A stretch of 64,000 bases of DNA from Melampsora larici-populina 98AG31 (taxonomy: Eukaryota; Basidiomycota; Pucciniomycetes; Pucciniales; Melampsoraceae), in contig NW_006768767.1 in the NCBI RefSeq assembly GCF_000204055.1, positions 1,470,498 through 1,534,497 on the forward strand. The letters are read 5' to 3'. Under the pieces are notes generated by a model. That model had not been told where the DNA came from, made no database searches, and was given only the letters and a program-made list of their open reading frames with translations. Positions 34,912 through 46,979 of the stretch are shown here, in pieces (the first letter of the stretch is position 1; each line of letters begins with the position of its first letter). A program made the translations under genes and the position numbers.

Positions 34912-34982
34912 GTGTCTAGTAGGACTCAAACCCACAACCCTCTTAATCCAGATGAGTACTCTGACCATTGAGCTATAGACGC
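34912..34982 (-). tRNA. tRNA-like sequence (probable tRNA pseudogene or SINE head)
   Basis: Read on the minus strand from 34982, 71 nt fit a cloverleaf: acceptor GCGTCTA/TAGACAC (one C-A mismatch), D arm GCTC-AATGGTCA-GAGT, anticodon arm CTCAT-CTGGATT-AAGAG (one A-A mismatch), 4 nt variable region, T arm GTGGG-TTTGAGT-CCTAC. The polymerase III A box (TAGCTCAATGG) and B box (GGTTTGAGTCC) are recognisable. The B box has TTTGA where a live tRNA has TTCGA, and the acceptor mismatch would pair if an A were G; both are CpG-type changes. The nominal anticodon GGA (Ser) conflicts with the short variable arm, so no identity is assigned. It lies inside the hAT-2 transposase. Confidence 0.5.
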
Positions 34983-35025
34983 TGTATGCCAATCATGTGG
35001 GGAGGCAGGTATGGCTCCTAGTATC

Positions 35026-35569
35026 AAGGCCGCCACAGATACGATACTAGTATCGGTATCGTGTGGCACCGTATCCGGTCACTTGGGTATTGTACCCTGA
35101 GTATCGTAGCCGGGCTACGGCTACGATACCCAAGATGATTTCTGGCGGTATCGCCGATCAGAGTACGGTATTTAGTATCGTACTCGGCCTCCGATACGAT
35201 ACCGGATACCCCGTTGTTGCAGTATCCGGACTGATTGGTAAGTCATCTATCCCCTTTCCAATCCAAATCTCCCTGCTTTGGATCATTCAAAGCCGATTTG
35301 GGCTTTTAATTCACCAGATTTTGGCTTCAATACGATGCCGTACCGTATTGTCAGCAAATTTGACGATACGGTATCGTACCGTATCGCTCTGTTTTGTGCG
35401 ATACGGTACCCCACATACCTTGGAATGGTATCGTTAGAGACGATACGGTTCTGGGTATCGTATCCGGAGCCGTATACGATACCCAAAAGTCAAATATGTG
35501 GTATCGTGCAGCCGGCTACGGTACTGGTATCGCCGATACGATACCGGTACCGTATCTGTGGCGGCCTTG
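35026..35569. mobile_element. MITE-2, same terminal repeat family as MITE-1, inside hAT-2
   Basis: 544 bp flanked by the 8 bp duplication CTAGTATC (35018-35025 and 35570-35577). The ends CAAGGCCGCCACAGATACG are perfect inverted repeats over at least 19 bp. As in MITE-1, the interior is made of short self-complementary units, here GGTATCG/CGATACC in long runs at about 35040-35220 and 35330-35560. Non-coding; the open frames it shows are by-products of the repeat. Confidence 0.88.
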
Positions 35570-37906
35570 CTAGTATCAACATAGTGGACTTAAACCCCTA
35601 TATAAAGTTGTACCGGTACAGTTAAATGAGCACATAACAACATACACTCAAAATGGTTGGATGGAGACACTTTGGTGCTCTTGCTCAACCCATTGGAAGA
35701 TTATTCATCCGTCATGGCCTCCACAAGAAGATAGCTCCTCTCTACTTTCTTTTTTTATCTTAACACCTTTTTTTTGCTAATCATTATACATGTGACTTGA
35801 TTACATGCTTGCTCAGACCACTGACAGTGGTGGGAACAACACTACAATGGCTACTGAGATGTCCACAATGTTTTCAGACAATGAAGACCCGGTCTTCTGG
35901 AATGCCTCAGGGCATCATATACGATGTTATGCGCATAAACTTAATCTAGTGGTTGGTCATGGCTTGAAAGCACTAGGCCAAAATTTTGGTCAATCAAAAC
36001 CAACTACTCCACATGGAGTAGGTCTGCCAATTCCAGCACTGGAGATCAACAATGGCAATGGCAAGATACAAATTGACGAGCCCAAGTCTGAGGAAGATGA
36101 GGCTGGTCTACCTGACCAGCCTGATGGCTTTGATGATGACGACAAACCAAATGAAGAAGTGGAAAGTCAAGAATTTCAAGAGGATGATGTCGCATTGGCC
36201 CTCTCTAAGGTGAGTCTGCCAAGTTGCTCAATTTAAGTCCAGATGCTGATACGTTTGTGTATTTTGATGTAGGTTGTTAGCATCTCAGGCCAAATCGCCA
36301 GTAGCACGGCTCGTCGTAATGATTTCAAGGCACAATCCGCCCGTATGGGATACAAGGGCCGCATGCTCAAGCGTCCATGTAAGACACGGTGGAACAGCCA
36401 TTACAAAAGTCGTCAGATTGCTTTTGAGGCTCAAGAGGTAAGTAATTTCCCCCATTTTGTAAATTTGTTTATATATTATATACTCATCTTCTTTATTACA
36501 GGTCATCAACTTGATGATTGTGGCTGATCGAAAAGCTTGTTTTTTTTAAGGGTGTGACGATTTCACCGGAAGAATGGCACACTGTAGAAATGGTGAACAA
36601 AGTCTTGAAGGTCAGCCCCTCTTGAGTTTCCTACTCTTTAAGTGGTATATACTGATGGTCATTGTAGACCTTTGTGGATGCCACCTCTTGGGTTGAAGGG
36701 AATGGCCCTACTGGATGTATCTTACTAGCTGAATATAAACGAGTAATTAACAAACTCACAAACCATCAGACCAAAGCATCAACCTTTCCAACCATCACCA
36801 AGTCAATTGATATCATGGTAGAGTGGCTCCAAAAGTATCATATGGAGGCGGCGGATTGTGAAGCCATCGTATTGGCAACGGTTCTCAATACCTGCTTTCG
36901 AGGCAAGTTTTTCACAATTCATTACCCAAACATCAGGAACCTTCACTGTTAGCAATAGAGACTGTGTTCAACAATCAATTTGAGGCATCTGAGTTGCGCA
37001 ACACAAGTCCTTCACCTGAAGATGATGACGGAACTGCTGAGGCCGACAAATAGGACATCTTTGGGGTTGCAAGCGTGGGTACAGAGACTTTGGCCAAGTC
37101 TGATCTCAATGAATATCTCCTAGGAGCCTTCCCAATTAATAAGGATCAAACTCCACTTGGGTGGTGGAAGGTTGGTCCAATTCTGTATTTCAATTTGGAA
37201 TTGGGATTTGTCCTTCTGACTCTTGGCTAAAATCTCTTGAATGTTTTCTTGTTCTGTTTTTCCAGGAACACGCACACCACTTCCCCACACTTTCCAAGCT
37301 AGCCTGAGATTATTTGTCTATCTCAGCTGGGTCATGCGCTTGCGAGCGTACATTTTCAGCGGCGGCCAATGTGTGTACACCTTCTAGAGGTAGCATGCTC
37401 CTGAAAACAATGGAGTGCCTTGTGGGGTCTCAAGCTTGGTTGAAAGAAGATATTGTGCCTGATGGTGTTTTTCAGGAGGCTGCCAAGGCGCTTGAATGCT
37501 ACATAGCGGGTCTGAACAAAAAGAAAAAAATGTAGGTAAAGCAGTTTACAAATTTAAAGTATCATATAAATCCAAAGTATTAGGTAGTTTAGTTCCTTCT
37601 CTTCATTCTCTCTACTTTAAATACCTGATAGTATTTGAGAAATAAAAACGATTTCTTTTTCACTTGTCCCAAGTTTATGCGCTCATTATAGCCTTATAGC
37701 GCGCTATAACGCTATAGAGCGCACACCACTCATAGTGCGCTATATAGCGTGCGCGGAGCGTTTTTTTTGCTCCGCTATGTGTTGAGCCCAAAAATTGAAG
37801 AAATAGCCGTATGTGTGGGCAGCGGGTCAGAGCAGTATCTCCGCTCCACACTCAAAAAGGGTCGAGATCCCAAGTGGTGCGGAGCGGTTCTGGTATTAGA
37901 CTGAAG

Positions 37907-39248
37907 TTGAATGTGTCTGTTTTTAATCTCCAAGTTCTTCTCAATTTGCTTTTCAATGCTGTAATTTTTTTCAGTTGGTCCTTCACATTTTGTTCACGGA
38001 TTTGGTGGGTTATGAAGTTGACTTGATGGAGGTTCAAGATGGGGGTGCAAGATCTGGTTCATTGATGTTATCACATTGATTTCCAACAAACAGCAGACTT
38101 GTGGTGGTTTGATTTCCAGTGAAAGAACTGTTTACTGGTGATTGTTTATTGATATAAGCACACTGCTTTTCAACAAACACTAACTAGTGGTTATTGGAAA
38201 ATCAGTGAATGGTTGATTTGTAGGTGATGGTATGTTGATGTGAATGTGATTGTATCATGTGGGGTATATTGATGTGAATGTGAATGTATGTGATGGTATG
38301 TTGATGTGAGTGTGTCATAGGGATGTGACAAGGGGTCTGGTAATTTTTGGTAAAGGGAATTGAGTAGAGATGATCCAACTTTATACCTTCTCAAGATTGC
38401 TTTCCAGGTGAATCAAAAGCAGAACTGGTGCTATCTTTGGCTCACATCTTCAATCAAAAGTCACAGCCAGTGGCTTTTAAAATGCTTCATAAGTTGCTGT
38501 GATGCAGTACATTTGATAAAAGATGTTTTCAGCAATACCAGTTCTGTAGTGCATCACCGGAGAGTGCATACTGTCAAAAGGCTTGTTGTCCTTTGAAAGG
38601 GTGTGACAAGATGTAAGTAAATTGATTCCAAAGATGCACAAATTGCACCACATACACTAAGGCCCCGTTTGGTATAGCTTACAAAAAGCGGGGACAATGT
38701 ATTATTTTTCACTTTTTTCAAAAATACCGTTTGTTATTGCTTTTGCCCCTCTTTTCAAAATCCATTTTACTAACAATAATCTGGTATTTTGAAAGCTACT
38801 TTTGAGAAGCTTTCAAGTCCAATAATCCATTATAAAACCCAAGAAGCCTTCAAACATCTTCAAACTCGGGGCTCTGTCCAATCAATTATCAACATCACTT
38901 TTCATCTCAAATTCCACTTTACACCTCACCTTACAAGCTTTGCTTTTGGGATCAATCTTTTTCTCGTCCTCAATCTCTAGACTTTGGACTTTGGACTTTA
39001 GATCTTGTCTCTGACAAACCCTATATCTCTCCTCAAACCTCAACTTTCGAATCACTGGTTTGACAATCCAGCTCTTGTTTTTAATTGTTGTTATCCCTAA
39101 AGACGTAAGAAAAGACCTCCAGAAAGTATACAACAATCCCTCTGAGCAGATATTTCTGTGGGTCTGCTCAATTTTTCAAAGGGGCATGATCAGCTGAAGT
39201 CCGCTCTTTGATCTGTGCATTCACACCAAACATCTTCTAACTACACCA
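37907..39248. other. Non-coding spacer with a possible transposon end
   Basis: 38200-38330 is a GATGTGAATGTG-type low-complexity tract. At 38662 the word AAGGCCCCGTTTGGTATAGC, of a kind common at DNA-transposon termini, begins a block that runs toward the gene at 39249. I looked for its inverted partner downstream and did not find it, so no element is called. Confidence 0.35.
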
Positions 39249-42200
39249 ATGAGCACATCTACACCTAGGGTCACCCGTGCGATGGCACAAAACGATTTGA
39301 CGATTGTTCTTTCAGAGCCAGGTGAAGACAACTTACCCAAAGTCAAGAGAAAACGTCTTCTGGAAGATATAGACCAGCGCAAGTGTGCAAAACCCCGGCA
39401 AGATATAACTCCACCAGCACCAAAATATATTGAGCTCAATGAATTAGGCGTGAGATTTCAGAAGATCAAGCTTTCTCAGGAACAAATGGTAAGCTTCTGG
39501 CCAGGCATATCTGCAATGTATGATCCTAGCTACTCACTATAGTTTTACTTAGGTCAAAAATCATGGTGAAATGGAGGTGCGTACTCTGCTCTTCGTGGGC
39601 ATTAATTGATGAAGTCAATAGTTAACCATAATAACTTTTATCCAGGACAAATGCAAAGAGCGGCTCTCTGAATATGACTTCAAGCTAACTCGTCATTGTG
39701 AACTGATTGAGTCACTACAGACCATCGCAACCAAAGTCGCGGTGAATACTATGCAGCTATACTATGCCTAAGTCAAAAGCCACAGGCATTTAATTTATAC
39801 CAAAATATTGATGGCTTGTTTTACACTGTTTTTGACAACCAGGGAAATGTAAAGGAAACGGTAAAATCAGCAACTACGTGCACTTCTGACTTTGCATACC
39901 TAGCTCAACAACCTGTCTTGCAGGGCGTCACTCAAAAGGAGCTTATATCATCTATCAGGTGGTCAGTACAGGAATTGGACAAGCTGGATAACACCATACA
40001 GAGCATAAAAACACATGTAAGGTCATTCTTTAACATGGTTGTCAACGTGTTGCTCATGTTCTATGGTTTTGCTGTCAAGTAGATCGTGACAGGTGCTGCT
40101 ATGGAAGAAATACGGAGCATATGTATTGAAAAGCTTCAAAGAAGCCTCTCAGAATACACTCAAATTATATTGGAAGATGTAATGAATCACAAGGAGTTCA
40201 GAGAACTTGCAGACACCACACAAATTTTCAAACATCAAATGGTGACTCACATTAGTAGTACTCAGTTTGAGGTTGGTTTTTGTCTTTACTATACTACGGG
40301 AGAATGTTCAAAGCTTATCCTTTTGATTCAACATAGACATCTACATCCATTGCAGAAATCATCAAAGATATGCTCCACATCTGGGTGCAAACTGGGAGCC
40401 AAGAAACGGCACATCACATCTCAAAAAATTTCTTGGAATATTGAGAACTCAAAACCAAGCGTAGCACTCAAACAGCAGGTAAGATCTTCACCCCTGGACA
40501 TCTTCCTTAACTTGATGCTTCATTTAGATGATGATGTGATTTGGTCTGTACTTCCCAGATATCCCAGATAATGCAACAACGTCTAGACATGAGTATATCA
40601 ATGGGAATGGGAGATTTAAGTCATCATCTGGATAACCGGGAACAAGATGTGTGTAGTTATAATTGTCTCAACTGTTTTCTGCTTATCTTGTGTGAATCAC
40701 ATCACATTTTCAGCTACAACATCGGGTAAAAAAATGGAAGCAACAAATTAGTAATTGGGAGGAATCAAAAAGTCTCCTCATGGCGCAGTCCGTCCAGGTA
40801 ATTCATTTGGCTGAAGCTTGACTTTGAAAACCCAATATCTGCGGTCTTTCAGGTCTAACGATTCACACTAACCATCACCCACATAATCCATGTCCAGAGC
40901 AAAGCAGATGAGCTGCTCCGTGACAGCACATTGGAAATGAATAATCAGGAATGTGAAAGTCTGAAAGACAAGGTTTGTTCATTCTTCACTGCTTGTAAGC
41001 TAAGAACGTCCTAACCACTGGATGGAATAGATACAAACCCTTCAGGAGAATGTGACATCCTATGAGTCTACTATGAAATATCGTGGTTCACAGATTCAGG
41101 AGGTATGTCTCTGCAAACTGATTATGGTCCAAAACTTCAACCCCTTTGAATTTTTTATGTACATCCCACATATAGCTGAATACCAAATTAGACAAGCTAT
41201 CTTTGTTGGTGGCATCGCGTGGTACAGTCCACTCAAGATTTCTCTCCAACCTGCCAGATATGATACGGCCAGCTGACCAGTGGAAAGAACTCCAAACAGT
41301 ACGTCCAATGTCATATCACAACAGCATGCAACCTTCTGAATTTAACACCTTCTCTTTAGTACGCAACAGAGGTTGTGCATTCGACTCTTGAAAGCTTGAG
41401 TGCATCACCCTCAAATGGAAACAAGGGTGTCTCTGTGGTATGTCGTATATGTATTTCATGGAACTTGGTTTTGCAAAAGAATATTCTTGTACTAAGTCAA
41501 ATATCTGTCCCTTACCTAGTAAAAAACCAGCATGGCTTCTCCCACTTCTCCCAAGAGGTAATATACTAGCCGTTGTATACTATTACTCCATCTCCAATTG
41601 TGACTCTGAGTGTTTTGTGTTTTTGAGTTTTTTGGATTGGATTGAAACCCAGCTCACCAAAATCCAGGATGTTATCCAATGGTTCCCCAGGAGGGGCAAT
41701 GCCTCTGGGATTAGGTCATTGAATGAGAAAAACGACAAAAACGCTGGCGACAACACCGGGGGTGTTGAAGAAGAACCAATGACTGAGCCTCACCATCATC
41801 AAGACTTCCGAACACCAGGACAAACAGCTGCCGATGAAAGGACAAGTCAAGGGAGACAAGCACCTTACAAAGAAGCAGACACCACTGCGATACCTTCGAC
41901 CTCAGGTTCTATTCGACAGAACTCAATAACTCCTAACTTAGTTCAACGCAAGAAGCGCACCAAAAGACGTATTAACCTGGACAAAGAACCAAGTCAAAGA
42001 GTTTCACCACGGGTTGAGAGGAGTGATGTGGAGAGGCGTGTAGATCATTTATTGGTATGCCACTTGTAGTTTTGCAGACTCCTTATCAAATTGTGCCACA
42101 AACTGATACATAGGTATCTTTTAGGCCAAGTCTTTACAAAACCATTTCCATTGTCTTTCTCAGGAACACCGCAATAAGATTCCCCTCCTTTTGTACCCCT

Positions 42201-43250
42201 CTACACAAGAGCTGCCGGCCTTGATTGTGCTTAAAGAGGTAGATGAGTGTAATAAACTTACTGAAGGAAGTGGCCTTTTAGGCCCTCACTCTAGGAAACT
42301 TCTCACTCCAGAAGAAGTTAAGCAAATTGGACGTGAAGAGCCCAAAGAATCCGAGGAGCAAGACAACATAGCTGGGTTTATCAGCAACCCAGGGCCCGAC
42401 TTTCTCAAAACTTGTTGTGCCACAGCAATGCGTTATGGTATATCTCACATTTCATGGGCATCTGAATGCAAAAAGGATCCGAATTTAGTGGACTGTATCA
42501 GATGGAATCGCCAAATCCAAGCCCTTCGGTGGACACCTTTCTGATGGGGTTTGACAAGGATGTCTTTGGGAAGCTCTGTTACCAAGAAATACAAAAGCCT
42601 ACAGTAACCCAGATTGGTAAGATGTTTGATACCCATATTCAGTATTGAGTAAAACTTAGGAAGAGAGAAGAGGAGAAACCTGGGACCATAGCAAAACTTG
42701 CCAAGGACGATGCTGAGCAAAAGCGACGTAAAAGTGTAAGTCCTTGATGTATCCCCAGAGGCAAGTGTTGCCTTTACCAAAATTATTGATCTTGATAGTA
42801 TTATACATCTCTTCTAGCTTGCAGCACAACGGAAGGCAACGTGTAAAGCACCAGAGAACAAAGAATTGAATTGCTTTGCATTCCTTTTTGATGATGATCG
42901 CCTATGTTCAAGTGATGAAGCATCAAATGAGGGTTACAACCTTTTTGTAAGAATCCCAATGACTAGTCGACACCCAACAGCAACAGGACTTATGGAATAC
43001 ATTGATAAGTTGAGTCTGTGTCAATATCATACATGCAAGCCCAAGAGACCAGGTTGCCCACCAAGAAATTGACTCCCTCCAAAACCTCATACAAGCAAAA
43101 ATACTGTCTCTCTACCAGCGCTAGGATGTCCCCGCAATACTTATGCAGAATCGGCCTTTGAGAACAGGTCAGAGGAAGAACTGGCACAATTGGAAATGAC
43201 ATCTGAGATATTTTTGGAGGAGGACAAATGTTGTTTTGGGGGGAGGTGAT
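39249..43250 (+). pseudogene. Coiled-coil gene A, many small exons, decayed
   Basis: Opens MSTSTPRVTRAMAQNDLTIV at 39249; exon 1 ends at 39487 before GTAAGC. A string of short helical, Lys/Glu/Gln-rich blocks with GT-AG borders follows, for example 39645-39743 (CKERLSEYDFKLTRHCEL), 39842-40015 (SSIRWSVQELDKLDNTIQSI), 40084-40270 (SICIEKLQRSLSEYTQIILE) and further ones to 41100. A polar middle (41668-42056) is rich in Asp/Thr/Arg. The C-terminal part (42164-43250) has LTPEEVKQIGREEPKESEEQ, LVDCIRWNRQIQAL, KPGTIAKLAKDDAEQKRRKS and ALGCPRNTYAESAFEN, which recall an unnamed basidiomycete family I know only by its look. In-frame TGA codons at 42646 and 43070 and a frame change near 42540 mark decay. 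Function unknown. Confidence 0.45.
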
Positions 43251-44682
43251 GAAACTTAATTTATTATGTCGGCTTTCTCAATCACTCCCAAATTTGATCA
43301 TTCTATTGACGTACGCAAGATTCCTCCTGGATAAACAAAATCAACTCTGAGTGTTATATATGGTGGTGAAACACAAAGAGTGGGACCTTCAGCTATTTTA
43401 TCAATGATAACTTTTACACCTTCTGGTTTGTAATAAGATGCGTATTTGTTTTGATGCTTTTTCTTCATTAACTTTTGGTACAGGGTTTTGTATTTGCCTT
43501 GAAATAGGTCCTCCCCATTTCAGCCCATCAAAATAGCGGGTTGTGTTCAAAGATTATTGGAAAAAACCTTACAAGAAAGTGTGAGAAAGTCACGAAACTC
43601 CCCAGTACAAATGATCATGTCCTACAACTATTATTTTTTATCAAAATTATGAAAATACCTTAACATGATGTATGAAAATGCATTCATATGATGTACACCT
43701 TGATGCACTTTAATATAGAATTTTTACAATAGGAGGCCTGCCTATGGGGAACAACATAAACACCCAATCAAGTCTTAAGCTTGATTTGGTTGTCTGAAGA
43801 CAAAAAAAATTATTCTACAACATGTTTGTTGGTGACACACAAAGAAAATTATCCATAACATTATTCTTAATGGTTGCCAACTGTTGCCGAGTTTTCAATT
43901 TTTTGAAAGCATAAAAATGTGATTATTGTATACACACCCTACAAAACATCTTTTTTTCTCAGACAGTTGAGCTCATTTGGGTGTAAATTGAGCATCTATG
44001 CCTTGGCCTTACAAACTTACACCTAACCAACATACCAAAGTGAAACTTGAATTTTACAAACAATTTCTCATTTCACACGCTTCAAATATTTGTAGGTATT
44101 AGATTACTGGTGGTCAATAGATATTTTGAGATCATATTATATTCTCAGTTACTTTTTTATTTTATTTTTTACTGTACTTTGCAGTTGTGTCATCATCTTA
44201 AGTCTTCTCTCCTGTTTGTAGAGTTATTGTTTTTTGAAATCAGAAAGCAAAAAATTTGTATCATTTTTATATATACATGTTTAGTAGTTCTGTTGGTTAT
44301 ACTATATTATTCTTTTTACAGTCTTATTTTTACATTATTTTTGATTGTATTATCCACTAAAGCCAGCCTGTAGGGTGTTGTGTGTGATTGTTAATTTCAA
44401 ACAAAAGTCTTAGCCCAGTCACTTTTATGGTTATATATGTTTCTAATTCCATAAGTACCAGGTGGATATTTCATGATTTAGAATTTGAAAGTTACAAAAA
44501 TCAACACTGTTCAATAACACTCTTAATTTGTAAATTACATCCAGATCTAATCTCTCTTGTGCTTTGGACAACTTTGGATGGTAATTGTTTTCCCCTGCAT
44601 ACTTCCAACTCCAATAGAATGGTCTGTTATGAGATCATAACATATTCACTTGCAAGTGAATATACCAAATTTGATAATGATA
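43251..44682. other. AT-rich non-coding DNA
   Basis: Long T and A runs. A 108-codon frame at 44047-44373 encodes only Leu/Phe/Tyr/Ile-rich sequence, which is what AT-rich DNA gives by chance. No feature called. Confidence 0.5.
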
Positions 44683-45268
44683 CACTACACCAAATGACAT
44701 CTTTTCCCAGGGGTATAGAAAAGTAGTGCTGGCATAGAAAACTATACATAGATTAATTTTCTATACCCATAATAAATATCTTTTGATACATCATGTATAA
44801 TATTTGAGATTGAGCAATTGAGTATTGTCTTTGAGCTGACTCAGCTGTATGTATTGGGACCCAAAGGGAGCCACCACAAGGTACAGCATCTTGATTTCCT
44901 ATTTTTATTATTTTCATTCAAAAATACATTTCTATGCTCATAAAAGATATTCTCACACATTCTCAGCAACATTTGTGAGCATGAATGAACAATCTTACAC
45001 AGATTGACAGATCCCATTTACGCACTTACATCATTCCTGATGGATCATGTTGGCCCATTCAAGAAGGCTTGAGAAGAACATTGTGTATAGGCTTAAATGT
45101 AGTTTACATGCTTGTAGAAATGTTGTTATCTGTGGGTATAGAACGGAATGTTTTGTATGGGCATAGTGCACTTGATCTCTATGGGTATAGACAAGTACTC
45201 TACAAAAGGTTTTCTATGCACGCACTACTTTTCTATACCCCCGGGAAAAGATGTCATTTGGTGTAGTG
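44683..45268. mobile_element. MITE-3 with about 46 bp terminal inverted repeats
   Basis: Left end CACTACACCAAATGACATCT then TTTCCCAGGGGTATAGAAAA and GTAGTGC. The right end is its reverse complement with one extra base, GCACTACTTTTCTATACCCC then CGGGAAAAGATGTCATTTGG and TGTAGTG, ending 45268. 586 bp; the inside repeats GGGTATAG/GGCATAG words. No clear duplication: the flanks read GATAATGATA and ATAATGGA, which share ATAATG but not in register. No coding capacity. Confidence 0.75.
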
Positions 45269-45869
45269 ATAATGGAAATGAAAATAGAAATTATTCTTCA
45301 TATTCCAACTTGAAACTTAGCTGGGGCTGTGATTGAAGTAGAGGAAGAAGACAAAAATCAAAGCTGTGATAAGGATTTTATGGTTTTTGGATTACATCTT
45401 TCATTACTGAACATGAGAATATTTTATGTTCTGTTTGGTTTAGTTTTTTTTGTTTGATATTCATAGACAAGCAAACTTACTCAAAAAGGCATTGTGATCT
45501 ACAACTAGGGCCAGGCCATGCGGTTTTTACACTAGATGTTTATTTATACAATAGTAGTTCAATATCTAGGAGTAATTTGAATGGAGATCTATGGAGATAC
45601 ATATGATGATTGGGATGAGAATTTTTGAGATGTCTGAAGCTCACACTGGTGGAAGCTCAGGATTCATTTCAAAGCTAGTTACACAACTAGGACCCTCCAA
45701 AAACAATACATAGCAGAAAACTTCAGCACCCCTTTTTTAACTTGGCTAAGTTGTTTTTGAACCCATAAACAAGGTCAGATTTTTTCCCCTTGGTTTTGTG
45801 AGGTTGGCAGAACCAATCCCCCAAAAAAACAAATTGTTAGTAAAAACAACCAAACAAATTAAAATTCAA

Positions 45870-46979
45870 ATCTGCTCAATTGTTCAGCTCAATTGTTCAA
45901 GAAGTGCTGCTTATATCATACTCAAGTCACTAGCCGCATCTGCACTCACAAATCACCTTTATTCAATGATTCAGGAAGCCCGACCTATCCCAAAAGGATT
46001 GCTTAAAAGATGAGGTTTCAACAACAATGCAAGTGTTGCTGAAAAATTTGGTATAATGATCAAGCACACATTTTGTCACTTGAGGCAAGCTTTGTATATA
46101 ATGGTGACAGTTTTGTGGATATGGCTTGTGATCAGTAAGTGTAGTAGTAATTCACTTCAGCTATGACATTGATATTCACCTTATCCCATCCAATTCAATC
46201 TCTTTGTAGAGTTGTATCAAACAGATCAGATGCTACAACAATTGGAATTGCGACTGCGCTATATTGAACAGTCACACCAACAATTTAATCAAACCACAGC
46301 ATACAATCATTACAAGGCAATCCCGAATGATCACTCCACGCTACCAAACGTTGATCACTATCTCAACACGGCAATTGAAGCAAGACAGCTGGCCAACAAA
46401 GCTTATGAACAATGTATAGAACACAAGAGTGGCCTGAGGGATTTTGCTTTCTTACGAACCGGTGGATATGTGATACTGGATTTGACTTCCAGCTCATTCA
46501 AATTGGACGACAAGGTGGCCTCAATTAGAGCAATCAGTAATTTCTCACCATATAAGCATATGCTTGACATCCAACCCAATATGACACTGCAAAGTGATGG
46601 CACAATCGGTCTCTGTTGGTGCTTCCAAGGCTCCACTAATCAAATAGGGATTGGACTTAGCCACTGAATCAAAATCAGTACAGTAGCAATTCAGCATATT
46701 GGGATAGAGTTGGCGGAGGAATCTATCACTTCAGCACCTCGGGACTTTGAGCTCTGGGGGATTGATGATGACGAAGGCAGTGGGATGCAGCTAGAATTTC
46801 TAACAAAAGGTGTCTATAACATTTCTCATAGTTCCATTAGGCAGGCTTTTAATATAGATAGTGTAAAGGAGTCGCAGGTATTTGATAAGATAGTCTTGAA
46901 GGTCTTATCAAATTACAGAAACCCTAATTTCACCTGCCTATATCGTGTTAGAGTCCATGGAATCTGGGCAATGCCATGA
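45870..46979 (+). pseudogene. SUN-domain protein (Sad1/UNC-84 type) pseudogene
   Basis: SUN proteins span the inner nuclear membrane and join KASH partners in the LINC complex. Coding character starts at about 45876 (CSRSAAYIILKSLAASALTN). A hydrophobic segment LYIMVTVLWIWLVI (about 46093-46134) would be the transmembrane helix. After an intron (46136-46209) comes the helical LYQTDQMLQQLELRLRYIEQ. The SUN domain follows: GGYVILDLTSSSF, LCWCFQGSTNQIGIGLSH, VAIQHIGIELAEESITSAPR, DFELWGIDDDEGSG, and the diagnostic end SNYRNPNFTCLYRVRVHG (about 46914-46965), stop TGA 46977. In-frame TGA at 46011 and 46665 and no recognisable start codon make it a pseudogene. The last stop falls where SUN domains usually have a basic or polar residue. 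Confidence 0.7.

Larger units (their letters stand above)
31374..37535 (+). pseudogene. hAT-2 transposase, broken and decayed
   Basis: ATG at 31374 in an ACC context opens a Ser/Pro-rich leader to 31568, then TGA at 31569 and 31584. An acidic segment (DLDQDSDIEFVGENGESYNK) ends at 31990, where an insertion begins. The BED finger resumes at about 34314 (YKCQWCPKSYTSGDHS, then HCDGGEGQPQC and ALAAGVKLPPLYHD). The core follows: LVMWVVWHALPWSWFEDQ, TWAAQQSVHLFASLHNK, GKFTLIHNIWTTKGNHYTFV, then after MITE-2 GRLFIRHGLHKK, TTDSGGNNTTMATEM, HHIRCYAHKLNLVVGHGLK, KRPCKTRWNSHYKSR. The dimerisation end is LSISAGSCACERTFSAAANV (about 37317-37376), stop 37533. Stops: TGA 31569, 31584, 37305; TAG 37051. The finger's usual HRDG is HCDG. 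Confidence 0.8.
30816..37898 (+). mobile_element. Second hAT-type transposon, hAT-2, with several nested insertions
   Basis: Left end TAATACCGGAACTGCTCCGC (30816) and the reverse complement of the right end, TAATACCAGAACCGCTCCGC (from 37898), form a roughly 21 bp inverted repeat with two C/T-type mismatches. The flanks ATCTGAAG (30808-30815) and GACTGAAG (37899-37906) agree at six of eight bases, as expected for an old 8 bp duplication. A different TIR from hAT-1 puts it in another hAT lineage. The body is a transposase gene broken by a 2.3 kb insertion (31992-34315), a tRNA-like segment (34912-34982) and MITE-2 (35026-35569). Confidence 0.75.

Noticed and set aside
34912..34982. Functional tRNA-Ser(GGA)
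   Set aside because: Short variable arm is wrong for Ser, stem mismatches are present, and the T loop lacks the invariant TTC.
35050..35560. Tandem GGTATCG units in MITE-2 as a CRISPR-like or satellite array
   Set aside because: No constant repeat with variable spacers; the units are degenerate, occur on both strands and lie between perfect TIRs with an 8 bp duplication in a eukaryote.
38662..38681. Start of another DNA transposon (AAGGCCCCGTTTGGTATAGC)
   Set aside because: No inverted partner or duplication found downstream within the window, so only noted as spacer content.
44047..44373. 108-residue membrane protein
   Set aside because: Composition is just what AT-rich DNA yields by chance; no start context, homologue or intron pattern.
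13693..46979. TGA as a sense codon (genetic code change) to explain in-frame TGA in many genes
   Set aside because: The proteasome beta-3 and methionine aminopeptidase 2 genes end at TGA exactly at the conserved C-terminus, so TGA is a stop in this genome.
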